Shown piece by piece: positions 46,813 to 57,489 of a DNA stretch of 64,000 bases. The first letter of the stretch is position 1. Every line of letters begins with the position of its first letter. This DNA is from Riptortus pedestris (lineage: Eukaryota > Arthropoda > Insecta > Hemiptera > Alydidae). The notes under the pieces were generated by a model. It was not told the origin of the DNA, did no database searches, and saw nothing but the letters and a program-made list of their open reading frames with translations. Where the stretch lies: NCBI GenBank assembly GCA_019009955.1, contig CM032231.1, forward strand, positions 111,124,001 to 111,188,000, in the 5' to 3' direction. Both the position numbers and the translations under genes were made by a program.

Positions 46813-49800
46813 AATATATATGAGTACAATTAAATATTGCTAACAGTTATGTTTCATTAGGAAATCTAAAAATATAATATTACTTTAGCAAAAACGAATT
46901 GTATCTGTAAATACACATTACTTTCAGCATGAGCTGTTCTAAAATTGAGCGTTTATGAAAACAATGTGTGTTTCAAAAAAATATAATTCCACCAAAATGG
47001 TCAGCCCTATAAAACTAAAATTTCTTCAATTATTGACTTACCGAAATAAGTGCAAATCCAGACATTGTACACATACCCAGTCCACTTCCAAAAGCATACA
47101 AGTAAAGGTATTTGCATATACTGTTCGCAACATCAAAATACCTAAAAAGGGAAATTCCAGGAACTTAAATTTTAGTATTTAAAGGTAAAATTTGTTATCA
47201 TACTCAACATAGTTATAAGTATCTCCATTCTCAATGAAATGAGTGTAGAGTTAAGATAAACCTGAACTTTAGGAGTCAATTCTGGTTACACACATTTTCA
47301 CAATCTACCCCTTTAAAATAGATTGTTGAACACGCGCCTTCCCTTCCTCTGACCCTTCCACGCTTCCAGCTAAGGTACTTAAGTGCTGGGGGCTGGAAAA
47401 GGGATCAGACACACATTTTCACAATCCACCCCTTTAAAATAGAACGTTGAACACGCGCCTTCCCTTCCTCTGACACTTCCACGCTTCCAGCCACAGTACT
47501 TAAGTGCTGCTGGCTGGGAAAGGAATCAGACACTCATTTTCACAATCCACCCCTTTAAAATAGAACGTTGAACACGCGCCTTCCCTTCCTCTGACCCTTC
47601 CAGCTAAGGTACTTAAGTGCTGAGGGCTGGAAAAGGAATCAGACACACATTTTCACAATCCCTCCACCTTTAAAATAGAACGTTGAACACACGCCTTCCC
47701 CTCCTCAGACACTTCCACGCTACCTGATCAGGTACTTTAAGTGCTGCGGGCAGGGGAAGGAATCAGACACAGAATTTCACAACTCCCCAGCTCTAGGATA
47801 AATAAATTTTAAAAAAAAGGAATCAAACACCTCCAGCTCTAGATCTGCACACTCCAAATAGTCAAAATCAGCTATCTTTCTTTGACTCCCTCCACCCTGA
47901 AATGCCCGGCATTATGGCTGTGAAACAATATTGTAGAGAAACGTTCTGAAAAAAATGTAATTCCAGTTTGAATATTGCAGCATGTTCCATACCATAAATA
48001 ATCAATTTAATACTAACGTCTTCAAAGTGAAAAACCGCTGTCGTTTTCTAAACAAAAATGGCCCCATACACACATTATAAGATACATGTTTCTTAAGAAT
48101 CGGCTTTGAACTTCCTATTTATGTTATATCAACTCATAAAAAATGGTCAAGTAACCAACCTGGTATTGGATCATGCATATTGATGGACTCTGACACTAGT
48201 TTATGGAAACCTATTTGTTATATTTAATCAAGAGGTTTTATAATTTGATAGTGTTAAATGAGGTGTTAATTTGTTTTTAAAAAATAAGTGAAGTTAGGTA
48301 ATAAAAGTCGTGTTTTGATAACAGATATTCAGAAATTTTATTAAAATAGTGTTTTATTGAAACATATCTTCTGTATCTTGTTATATAGAGTGTTCATAAT
48401 TAATGATGAATTAATGTACACAATTTGGACATATATTTTTATATCGACTGCTATTCTATATCTTACTTTAATATTTCCGCGTGATGTGCTCCACAATGCC
48501 TCACGCATAATATACAGGCCTCTCTCATTGTCAAATTTCCTTCTTTTTTGCTTTTTACCAGCTCTTCTGCCCTTTCGAATGTTTTTTCAAGACAATATTC
48601 AAGCAGATTCAGCTCTGCAACCACATGATCGTATATGATGAAGACTAAAGCTAATGCTCCGAAAACGGTTAACGTAGCCACGGTGATAACAAAAAATTGA
48701 AGCAAGTATGCAGATATGTTGAAGACTACATAGTCCAGGTCGAAAGGAAACCAGCATGGAAATAGAAGGAGGTGCCTGGAGCCGGTCAAGTGTTTCTCCA
48801 GGAAGCTTGCTATGACTATATTAATCAATGAGTACGATCCGGCACGCACACTATATTTTAAAAATGTATTTATGATTTTTCGTCTCTCTCTCTCAGCCTG
48901 AGCTATATAAATGTAAACAATATTGCTATTGTAGTCATGCGAGTAGCTCACATCTAAAGAAAAAAAAAAAAATATTATTACTCAAATTTTAAAATACTTG
49001 AAAAATAGCATTGAGATTTCAATTTACAAAATGATTTCACAATTGTTTTCTGTACAATATTTGAAGTAAGAACATTATTATCAACTAGTATGGGAGGGAG
49101 AAAATCTAACCGATGTGAAACTTGTTTGTTCTTGATATATGTACTGTTGAGAAAACTAAAAACATGAAAAATTAAACAAAAATAGTCACGTATTTGGGAA
49201 GTACGGAGGAGATCTAAGGGTGCCACCATAAGGTCCCGTTCGTCCTTGGCAATACTAGTCCAGACAATTTCTTTTGATGTTTTTCCGACAAGCTATAAAA
49301 GGATCCGGCCGCCGCTAGTTCAGTTTAGCAAAACTCCAGACGTAGGTCAGTCAGCCTGCAGCACTCGTAGTGGAAACACCTCAGCTCTTTGTGTTCTCCA
49401 AGGCAATTCTTCTTGGAAGATTGTGCCTGTCTGCTGCACCCCTGCCTTCTGCTTGGATTTTGTACCCAGTCTCTCACTGTGGCACGGAGTAACGAAGAGA
49501 GATCCAGATTACCTCACACAAAAGCGGTCAATTCCCTTGCCGTGTCCTCCGGAGGGCCAAGGGAATTGGTTTTGACCGTGGACTGTTGGACCCTTTAGGT
49601 CACACCCTCTCAGCCGAGGTAAGGACTGGTAGTTCCTTTGTACTGAGCACCCCTCCGCCCCCCCCCCTCGCTGTATCCACCTCTTCAAACGGCCCTTCTC
49701 AGGGCCCACCCACCGATCCTCCTACAGAGGAACTCCCCCCCCCCCCTTACAGTTAGGCGCCCCCTTCAGAAGGCTCCCGCAAAACTTCTACGTCCGTTGA

Positions 49801-52800
49801 CACCCCTAGAAATGATAGCCCAGCGTAACGTCCCTAAGAAAGAGGTCCGCAAGTGGTTATTCGACATCTCTAGCAAGGCCTTTCCCCGACTACTCTGTGC
49901 ATACATACTACGCACCCCCCCCCTCCACCTACAAAAGACAATAGCACTCACCCACCACGAACTTCCTTTCCTTCCCCCACCGTCTTGCCCCAAAATAGCC
50001 AACCTCTCACGGAGCTACCGCCCTCAGCGGAGCAAACCACCAAAGTCACATCCCAAGTAATTGATCACCTTCCCAGCCAGTCCTGTGGTCAAACGCCCGC
50101 TCACTAACGCTGAGGGTTTTCAAACCCAAGGCAAGAAAAAGAAGAAAGGGAAGAAGGGCACTCCCACAAAAACCAACCCCACCCTAGCATCATATATATA
50201 TGACCCCCTTACCACCATCCAAGAAGATGAAGAAAAGAAGAAACCCCTCCTTCCACCTATCGTATTACCCATGGATACGTATCAGCCTTCAGATGTAACA
50301 GCCCACCTCAAACGGAACAACATCAACGATTTTAGGATTCACCCTACAACACGGAAGATCAGAACACTCCCTTTCACCCCAGAAGCACATTCCAATATCC
50401 TTGCTCTACTACCTAACTCCAAGGACCAAGTTCCCCACCACACTTTCGCCCCACGTGGCACGAAAAGAAATAAGAAATTCCTCATTCTGGGATTAGGCAT
50501 CCACCATCCCATCTCCGGTGTTGCTGAAGAACTGAAACATCCCAAACTCATTAGTGTATAAGGATGAGAATATAATGAGGATGAGAAAAACCAACCCCGA
50601 TGGCACAAAACTCGTAACCTTCACTCCCAGACAACCACTACAAAAATCACCTCAAAGGAAAGAGGGCTATTAATCACATACTAATTAAACAAAGCCCTAC
50701 GAACCCGAGTAAACAATACCCCAGTGCCATAAATGTTAGCAATTCGGGCACACCAAAACATATTGTCACAGGCCCCCAAAATGTATTCGCTGCTCAGGAG
50801 AACATTTCGTGTCTGAGTGTGCCCGGGAAACAAACCGGCTAAAGTGTGCAAACTGCAAAGAGGATCACCCAGCCTCCTTTTGGTCCTGTCCCTACAGAAT
50901 AAAGCTGGAGCAACAAATCCTGGCACGGCGCAACAAAGCCCTGATAGAAGAGCCTGCTTTCGTACCCGCCCCGCACCCACAACCAACCAATGGGCGAGCA
51001 ATAAACCCGCTGCCTTCTTATTTCACTCTAATCAGCCTTCACAAGAAACAACCCCCAAACACTACCAGCAACTACAGCAGCCAGCAGTTCAACAATATAC
51101 GCCGCCTACCACCAACTTCTACGGTACACCACCATGGGTCCGACGAGTTAAGGGATATGATCAAAGGACTCGTCAACAACCTCCTCAACTTTCTCACAGC
51201 TGCCATGACAAATGGTCCGTCACTATTCCATAGTTAACGGTGACACAGCCCGAAAGTCCGAACTTGAAGTTCTTCTTGCCCGTTTCAACCCCACCATCGC
51301 GGTGTTAACTGATACCCGTCTCACCCTCGGTAAGTGGTTTGCGGTGACCGGCTACCACGTCATCAGAGAGGACATCGACGGCTTTATCGACAAACAGGTG
51401 GGAGGAGTAGGCATCCGTGAGGCATGGCCCACCTTTCAAGGTTATTGGATCCGTCTTTCCTCCCTGCCTCAGAAACAATACAACATCATCATAAAAGTCC
51501 TCCTAGCCGATCAGCCGTACACCCTTACGGGCGTCTACCGACGGCCTAAGGCCGAACCCGAACTTTTCCTAGCCCTGTTAGATCTCGCCCAGACTGACAG
51601 AAGGCACATTATTGTAGGTGACGTGTACGCCAGACACCCGTCCTGGAACAACGCTCAGGCTACCAAGCCTGGCATTGCGGTCTAGAACTCATGGTTCTCC
51701 GTAGTGTACCCTAATGCCCACACTTACAGAACTCTCCGCTTCACGTCTACGATAGAACTCCTTCTTACCCGCACCCCTCACATAGTGACAAAATGTCTCG
51801 CTCTTAATTTTATCTCTAGTGATCACCGACCAGTTCTTTATGAGCTGCGAGGTGTCCCTCACAAGCCCACATCCACTGATTACTCGTTTCACAAAGCGGT
51901 CTAGAAATATTACAAGTCCGTTATGTACGACAAAACACCGGCATGCTCAACTATCAGTGACGTCAAAACCCATGACGAGAAAGTTGAGGAGTTCACCAGG
52001 ATTATCATCAATGCTGCGGATGCTGCCATTCCCAAATTCCATAAACAGCCGCCTGGATTAACCCCCCCCCCCCCAGATCATATCCTTCAACTTATAAAAC
52101 AAAGAAACAATATCAAAAATAGTTGGTACCGTACTAAGAACCCTAGCCTACGGCCTGTCCTGAACTCCCTCACAACCCAAATCCGAACCCTTATGACCCA
52201 ATAGAAGATGGCGCAGTGGCAAGAAACCCTCAGGCTGACACACCGAGATCACCCCCAAACTGTGGAAGCTGGTCAAGTCCAAGGCCTCCAAAAGGCGATC
52301 TGTAATTCTCCAGTCTGACAAGGTTGTGATGAGTCCCACACCCCAGGCCGAGAAACTGGCGACACATATATCTACTGATTTTCGGTCATGGGCCTGTGAC
52401 AACGAGGAGGCGCCAAGAAAGAGAACTGAAAGAAATTTCATGTTCTCTCCAAAGCAGCTAAACCCTATTCTACGTCTCCGTACGCGGGGGTGGTAAATCC
52501 CCTGGGCTGGACGGAGTTCAGTATGTGCTACTGCGTCAGCTCCCACGACGGTCACTTTCCTATCTTAACCACCTCCCCAACACCTGTCTCAGCCTACGTC
52601 ACTTCCCCAACAATGGAAATACGCCATTGTGGTTCCTCTCCACAAACCGAACAAAAACGGATCCTTCCCCAATCATTACCACCCCATTAGCCTACTCCAC
52701 ATATCCAAGGTACTAGAGATAATCATTTTTAAATATTTTGTAGATTTTTGTGAGGAGGCCAATCTAATCCCTAATGAGCAGTCAGGTTTCAGGCCGAGGC

Positions 52801-55800
52801 ATAACACCCTACATCCTCTCGCGCGAGTGCAATCCGTCGCCACGCAAAATCTTAGACGAAACATATCTACGGCTACGATTTCGATAAGTTGTACCCAGGC
52901 CTTCGACTGCGCCGACGACGCGAAATTACTGAGTATCCTCAGCGACAAAGCCAACTTTTCTCCCTGATTTCCTCTTTCCTAAGTCACTACACCTTCCAAG
53001 TGAGGGTCGGTGAATCCCTCTCAACACCCAAATCCCTTCCACTCTGAGTCCCCCAGGGCTCCGTACTATCCCCTCCTTCTTCACAGCCTATACCGCTGAA
53101 ATCGTGGGTCGACTCTATCCCAGCACTGAGTTGCTAGCCTACGTGGACAACATTGCCATCATGAGCTCATAGATAAGCCACACAAGAGTTCTAGCACCAC
53201 AAGCCAAGACATAACATCCAGGCTACTGGAGTTAAACATTTAGGTCAACCCGGCTAAAACCGACGCCCTACTATCCAATGATTTTTATCCAAGGCATGCT
53301 ATGACCACTACTATGCACGACTATCCCTCTCTCAGGATCCATCTGTTTCCTGGAAATACATCTGGATCCCCATCTCACCTTCCCACACACACGATGCGTA
53401 AAGTTGACTCCGTGAGGGCCAAATTTTACTCGCTTAACCACATCCTACTGTCGCCTACCCTCAGTCTCAGGCTAAAACCTTTGATTCTCCACTGCGTTAC
53501 TACTACTATATGGCTCCCCACTACTGAGATACCTCACCTGGACGTCCCTCAACTGACTACAGACTTGCCAAAACACAGTTGCCCTCCAAATAGTAACTCA
53601 CACCACTCTTCGATATAAAACAAACACGAAGCCCTGTCGCTCGAACCCATTTACAACACAATAGCAAAACGCCACATTAAATTCTTAGGTTCACTGCACC
53701 AAATGGACAACCCACTTTACAACACACTACATACACCACAGCAACCGGTGAGGTAAAGGGCTGATATAGATGAGCCCTTTGTAGATATCATCGCACTTAC
53801 CAAGGATGGCCTTAGTAGAGACGTCCATAAGATCCAACAACCACCACCGAATCATCATAACCACTCGTAGTAGCGCCTTAGGCATTAGAATAAGTCTAGT
53901 TTAGTTTAGTATGTATATAGTTTAGTATTAGGTTATTTGTAAGTTAGGCTAAATGACGCGCATCTCTCCCTCTCTCATACCTATTATTTAAACAACACGA
54001 GGCCTTCTTACGGTATCGCTCTCCTATAATGGGAATCTTTCTTCTTTTCTTCTTACCTACTCTCCACCTATCCTATCTCCTTCTTTCGTTTTTTACGATC
54101 CCCTGCATTACGATTCCCACCTGGTACCGCCAGATGCCAGGTCAACCCACAATACCTCACGCTCTAACACCCTAAAACTCTCACAATCACCCCTTAAAAT
54201 AGAGCGCATCGCTCAGTACAAGGGGACTACCAGCTCAAACCCAGCCAGGGCTTTACAAGGTCGTGCATTTCCTGAGGTAATCTGGACTCTCATAAAAAAA
54301 AATAAAAAATAATAACAAATAATAAAAAAAAAGTTCAGTTGGTTCTCAGCTCCCTTCAAGTGATCAACAGTGCTTTTAGTGCAACTTTAGTGAACACTGG
54401 GGGTGGGACTTAGTTGTAGTACGGTAAAGTGTTTTATGTGATGAACAGTGTTGGGGCGTGACTTTGTAACAGTATAGTGCAGTGCCGTTAACTTTGCGAA
54501 GATCAGTGCAGTGCCGTGTTTTTGTGAGCTCAGTGATCGTGAGTGAATTATTGGACTGTGTAATATGAAGAACAGTGAAGCTATCAGTACACACTGTGAG
54601 TAGCAATTAAGAATAATTAACCAAGTGTGTAGTGCATTGCTAAATAAATTGTGTAGTGATAAAATTCTGAAGCTTGTGTGTGTTTAATTTTGCAATCCAA
54701 AAAAACTCTAATAAACAACGTTTATTAACTGATTTTGTTATAAACTTAACAATATATTAGAGGTATTTAAACGTTAGCGCACAATTCCTGCATTATCAAT
54801 AAATGCCCCTTGATGTACTTCTATTAGTTTTATATATTGTTATTGTTGATTTAGGGCAGTGTGAAGATTTTCTTGAGGTAAATCAATGTTTAGATTCAAA
54901 ATTCATGAAACTGTTTATAGTTTTTTAACTGAAAAATAGGTTGTGAAAACATATTTAATAATAATTATTCCTTGCTCAAGGGTGAATATACAACCCTTTT
55001 CCCTTCCATTGCAGCACCATCTGCCTGCATTTGACGGTCATAAGAGGTGCACGTCTATATTTTTTTCGTTCTTGTAATTACTGTATATTAAAAAGTTAAA
55101 ATTCTTTATATAGAAGAATGGAATATATTTTTCATTGTGGATTTTTTTTAAGCAGGTAAGTGGGAGTAATTGTTGGTATTTTTCATTAATAAAAGTGATA
55201 AAATTAAAAAGTTAGATTTAAAAAAGAAGACACAAATTTTTAGTATTTTGTTATTATTATACCTGTTTCGGCTTATAGAGCTTATTATTATTATTATTTA
55301 CTAACGCCCTTAGTTTTCTTATATATATACTTTAGTTATCAATATATGAAACAGAAAATCGTGGATTCTTGTGTGTCAGTTGGGTCAGCTATACTGAGAG
55401 CTCAACCTAAGATACACAAACTTCGCGTACCCATGAGACCAGTAGTCAACTACAGACCAGCACCCGCATATAGACTAGCAAAACACATTACATTTATACT
55501 AAAGGAGACAGTGGACCTGCCCAACACATACACAATCAAGAATACGACAGAACGTGTGAACAAACTCGCAGGAATACGCATTACAGAAAGAACAAGACTA
55601 GTTTCATTCGACATAAAAGACCTATACCCATCCATACCCGTAAAAGAAACCATCGACATATTCACTACAAGACTCAGCGACTATACGATGATGACTATAT
55701 CAGGGAAATCACTGATCTGACAAAGACAGTGTTGAAGGGCTTGGAATGGGAAATCCTACTTCTTCTATACCTTCGGAGATACACATTGAACATACACACA

Positions 55801-57480
55801 TACAAAAACTCATGGACACACACAGCATAACAAAATACTTAAGATTTGTAGAAGACACATTTTGCTTATCGAAACAGACGACATTAACATACCACAACAA
55901 GCTCCACCCAAATGTACGTTGCACCATGGAGACGGAAAATGACAAAATACTCTACTTCCTCGACCACACAATTACCAGACAAACCGACAGACTGAAGTAC
56001 GGAAAACCCACATCCACAGACACGACTATACATGCCACTTCAAATCACCCAACTCAACAAGAAGTCACAAGCTATTACCACACTTCGTTTGACTAATGTA
56101 AGTAAACAGACAAAGACTCAAACCTAAACAGCCTAATACGGTGAACAGACGTATAAAACCTACTGACCAACGGGCAACTAACTCAGTACAACTCTAGACG
56201 GCTTGAAGATGGCTTTGCATCCAAAGCTCATGCAGACGTACTCGATCATCAGCCAATAACGACGGTCTGCATCGACATATATGAGAACAGTATCATTTAT
56301 ACTGGCTGTTCTAACCCTTTATTTGATTAATACAATTCTTTTATTTAATTTTGGCCCCTCAGGAATCAAAGTAATGACTCAAACACAGTTGTTTGTTGTC
56401 ATGGAACAACAAAAGAAGCTTAGTCAGAACTAAATGCAGATGAGTACCTTCTAGCAAGAAGGGAATTTTAAAAAAATAAATAAAGTAATCTTTTCTGTAC
56501 GACCGTCAACGCTTTTGGAGAATCTTGTGAGTGAAGTAACAGGCGTAAAACAGAAAAGTGTACTTCTACATTGTCGGAAGGTAACTCATTAGTTTCAGAG
56601 ATATTATCTATAGCTTTAACCTTCAGGATTAATAAAGGTATCCAGAGACATCCTTTTTATTCTTTGTTGACATCCCATGAATCACAATGCCTTCAACAAC
56701 TTAAACATGTCCAATCAGTCATAAGCCTACCAAAAGACAAGGAATATATGATACAGAAGATCGTCGAAAGGCATGACAATCCATCACAATACACTATCCT
56801 CATATGAGTCCATTTTTGTCATGCATACATATCGGAAATTCACTTCATTTCCACCATCAACGATCCCCGCTCCTACATAGAGTAGCAATGAGTCAACTTC
56901 GCTGTAGTCGTATTATCCCATTAAGAGTGGGAGCGCAAAACTATATTGAAGGTTGAGTTCCTTTAGTTACCTTTTAAGATTAGTGAGACTAATTGTTGCG
57001 TATATCAAAAACTATGTTAGTTAGTCTACAAAGTCGATTAATATTAGCATATATATATATATACATCTTTAATAGTTTATTACCGTCGATAAGAGAAAGG
57101 AGAACATGTCGCCTTGAGCCAAAAACATAACATGCTGCACCGATATCGATGACAAACATGAGATGGTGAGAAAGAATCGCAACTTTGTCTTTGTCTTCCC
57201 AAAAAGCATAAATTGAGATGAGCATAAGAACAAAAAATAGAGAAGCAGTCGGATAAATTATTATTTTGTACATTCTAAAATAATTTTCGTCTTCCATGTA
57301 AATTCCACAATACTTTAAAAAAATCTTGTACTTCCCCATGGCCTCTTCTGTCAGGCTTTTCATTTTGTTCCTTTTCAGCCTCAACATTTCTGTAATAAAT
57401 AAAATAATTTATTCTAAGAAAATATATCAACAGTTAGGCTATTGTATTAAATTACCTAGGTTATAAGTTGATTTTATCAT
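39511..57480 (-). CDS. Odorant receptor gene OrB (7tm_6), complete, paralogue of OrA
   Basis: Same family and role as OrA. Exons: 57480-57456 (probable), 57389-57084, 48953-48467, 47141-47042, 46706-46608, 40343-40188, 39567-39511. Each exon has exactly the length and phase of its OrA partner, with GT/AG at every intron and no stop or shift, so the product is again 400 residues (409 with the upstream exon). By hand count there are about 43 differences from OrA: 15 of 101 residues in exon 2, 17 of 162 in exon 3, 2, 4 and 4 in exons 4-6, and 1 in exon 7. Intron 5 holds Gypsy-C, RTE and Gypsy-A pieces; intron 1 holds a LINE, a split LTR and a Penelope-like RT. The gene looks functional; expression cannot be judged from sequence. 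Confidence 0.9.
39703..39758. repeat. GT microsatellite
   Basis: About 27 GT units, just downstream of the OrB stop codon; the OrA counterpart (3535-3548) has only about 7. Confidence 0.95.
39793..39898 (-). mobile_element. SINE, 5'-truncated, private to unit 2
   Basis: (TAA)n, AGTGGACGTTAATAAAT and the SINE body, inserted in intron 6 of OrB where OrA has uninterrupted sequence (about 3572). Confidence 0.7.
40188..40343 (-). CDS. OrB exon 6
   Basis: ATTACAG|GGCGATGG to ATGTCG|GTAAAT, 156 bases; GDGIREAIYGLAWYDLP through LDSYMS. Confidence 0.93.
40405..40965 (-). pseudogene. Gypsy-C reverse transcriptase fragment (longer copy)
   Basis: Minus strand: CHGIPDIAVVQKDILVFRRG (active-site region, degenerate), ALERLLAKAANLKFNKSKVS, then after a gap DPTGVVELQCFIGLATFMAK and YVPNLSS. 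Extends further into RT than the OrA copy at 4075. Confidence 0.8.
41480..42136 (+). pseudogene. RTE-type LINE 3' end
   Basis: KSKVLSMCVYPSILYGAQTW, MLRSILGVKRGTG, then in another frame LKWGWAGHLARTNDKRWAKV and RGRQCLRWRDEL ... RDREWWKRT, the typical end of endonuclease-RT LINEs. Closes with a (TTA)n tail at 42118-42136 as in RTE elements. 5' truncated. Confidence 0.8.
42509..43396 (+). pseudogene. Gypsy-A protease and integrase tail, internally deleted
   Basis: 42509-42920 continues the protease interrupted at 7608 (DDVIIGADFMIAHGIDLHMS; the active-site part is absent). At about 42940 it jumps to an integrase C-terminal region (MPRKRNASFMYDLAMLAQEE, FTDGQMILLFNPQGKKGLPP, LQTHSEGPYKVIKRFNDVD) ending at the stop at 43329. 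RT, RNase H and the integrase core are deleted. Confidence 0.8.
43397..44022 (+). mobile_element. Gypsy-A 3' LTR
   Basis: Preceded by a purine tract (AAGTGGGCGGCAG). Runs TTTTGCGAAAATAAAAAACA to AAAACGTAACA, 626 bases, with a TATATAAGG box near 43575. Same family as 5019-5588. Confidence 0.8.
44023..44078. repeat. TA microsatellite
   Basis: 28 TA units directly after the LTR end. Confidence 0.95.
44079..44220. repeat. Short element with inverted ends and hammerhead-like core
   Basis: Ends CAGTCGTCTTTTGCGG and CCGCAAAAGACGACTG are inverted copies (about 20 bases with GATAT). On the minus strand the middle reads CCGAAGA, a perfect GCCGGT/ACCGGC stem, then GAAA, close to the catalytic core of hammerhead ribozymes with one core change. 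Confidence 0.6.
44262..44530 (-). mobile_element. Gypsy-B LTR fragment
   Basis: Matches 7852-8115 closely (GTTAGCAGTGAGAGGACAG, CATCCCACTTTTTTAAGA). No internal Gypsy-B sequence beside it. Confidence 0.65.
44745..45370 (-). mobile_element. Helitron fragment (intron 5 of OrB)
   Basis: First part shared with 11705-12030 of OrA. The rest is a second Helitron interior (TTTAGCGTATAACACATTAA to AAAAGGTAACAATAAAACA) private to this copy. Confidence 0.65.
45410..46510. mobile_element. Insertion of about 1.1 kb private to OrB intron 5, class unknown
   Basis: The flanks CAGCTTCCTACC and GCGCCCATCACTAAGAATAT are adjacent in OrA (about 12035) but about 1.1 kb apart here. The insert holds a 100-base palindrome and a TIR element, listed separately. 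No ORF. Confidence 0.55.
45994..46093. repeat. 100-base imperfect palindrome
   Basis: Arms TGACGAAAGTAGA...CACTCGC and GCTCGTGTGGG...TCTACTTTCGTCA around a TTC centre at about 46039; nearly every base pairs, with small bulges. Confidence 0.85.
46211..46524. mobile_element. Inverted-repeat element with hammerhead-like core
   Basis: About 70-base inverted ends: 46211-46282 and 46454-46524, sharing CACTAAGGTTAAAATAA and GCTATxCTTATGTAATG. Between them CTTGACAAAGG, a GGTAAT/ATTAC(A)CC stem and GAAACGTTGG at 46425-46460, like Penelope-associated hammerhead motifs. Confidence 0.6.
46608..46706 (-). CDS. OrB exon 5
   Basis: TTAG|GACAAT to ACTAAG|GTAAGG, 99 bases; DNTALKLKFV through FGEAISTK. Confidence 0.92.
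46748..46807. repeat. TA microsatellite
   Basis: About 28 TA units, 40 bases upstream of OrB exon 5. Confidence 0.95.
47042..47141 (-). CDS. OrB exon 4
   Basis: TTTTTAG|GTATTTTG to TTTCG|GTAAGT, 100 bases; YFDVANSICK through GFALIS. Confidence 0.92.
47290..47830. repeat. Tandem repeat of about 122 bp, four to five units (intron 3 of OrB)
   Basis: The core ACTTAAGTGCTG recurs at about 47366, 47488, 47608 and 47733 (last with ACTTTAAG), plus a partial unit at the start. Same unit as 14040-14420, with at least one unit more. Confidence 0.85.
48467..48953 (-). CDS. OrB exon 3
   Basis: CTTTAG|ATGTGAGC to TTAAA|GTAAGA, 487 bases. Carries VSYSHDYNSN through CGAHHAEIL. Confidence 0.92.
49145..49325 (+). 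mobile_element. Gypsy-A LTR, left piece, split by a LINE
   Basis: TGTTGAGAAAACTAAAAACA onward, with AAGCTATAAAAGG promoter-like box near 49290; continues at 54332. Confidence 0.75.
49797..51237 (+). pseudogene. LINE ORF1 (gag-like)
   Basis: 49797-50561 share one frame with a stop at 50058; Lys-rich stretch GKKKKKGKKG, then domain NDFRIHPTTRKIRTLPFTP. After a shift, knuckles CIRCSGEHFVSEC and CANCKEDHPASFWSCPY near 50770-50900. Pro-rich tail. Typical nucleic-acid-binding ORF1 of jockey-clade elements. Confidence 0.75.
51212..53700 (+). pseudogene. LINE ORF2 (endonuclease and reverse transcriptase)
   Basis: The endonuclease frame 51212-51685 has LTDTRLTLGKWFAVTGYHVI, GVYRRPKAE and GDVYARHPSWNN, where the family has GDFNA; then SSDHRPVLYEL, the catalytic SDH motif. 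RT: VVPLHKPNKNGSF, HPISLLHISKVLEIIIFKYF, IPNEQSGFRPRHNTLH, and an active-site box reading YVDN (53139-53150) instead of Y.DD. Many stops and shifts; inactive. Confidence 0.8.
54332..54751 (+). mobile_element. Gypsy-A LTR, right piece
   Basis: AGTTCAGTTGGTTCTCAGCT to ATAAACTTAACA. With the left piece it gives a single LTR of about 590 bases; no Gypsy-A interior is adjacent, so it is a solo LTR. Confidence 0.8.
55346..56096 (+). pseudogene. Penelope-like reverse transcriptase fragment
   Basis: QPKIHKLRVPMRPVVNYRPA, LVSFDIKDLYPSIPVKETID and, after a shift, GLGMGNPTSSIPSEIHIEH, YLRFVEDTF (family Y.RYVDDT), KLHPNVRCTMETENDKILYF and GKPTSTDTTIHATSNHP. Diagnostic of Penelope-like RTs. The first active-site aspartate pair reads VED. 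Lacks the N terminus and endonuclease. Confidence 0.85.
56065..56440 (+). mobile_element. Penelope-like element 3' end
   Basis: Follows the RT fragment and matches 18185-18550. The stem after CTTGAAGATG is GCTTTG-CATC-CAAAGC, different in sequence from the other copy but again perfectly paired. Confidence 0.6.
57084..57389 (-). CDS. OrB exon 2
   Basis: ATTACAG|AAATG acceptor; MLRLKRNKMK through LLSLID; donor GACG|GTAATA. This is the most diverged exon between the paralogues (15 of 101 residues). Confidence 0.9.
57456..57480 (-). CDS. OrB exon 1 (probable)
   Basis: ATG, IKSTYNL and one base, then CTAG|GTAATT. Counterpart of 20994-20970; same caveat about the start codon. Confidence 0.55.
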
Positions 57481-57489
57481 TAAACGAAT

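Larger units (their letters stand above)
49326..54331 (+). mobile_element. Jockey-like LINE, 5.0 kb, apparently full length
   Basis: Flanked by a 9-bp duplication AGTTCAGTT (49317-49325 and 54332-54340) inside one LTR. Has a GC-rich 5' UTR (49326 to about 49790), two ORF regions, a 3' UTR and an A-rich tail (54294-54331). ORFs are broken by several stops and shifts. Private to OrB intron 2. Confidence 0.85.

Noticed and set aside
53880..53960. Repeated TTTAGTTTAGTATG considered as a satellite
   Set aside because: Only a few loose repeats within the LINE 3' UTR.
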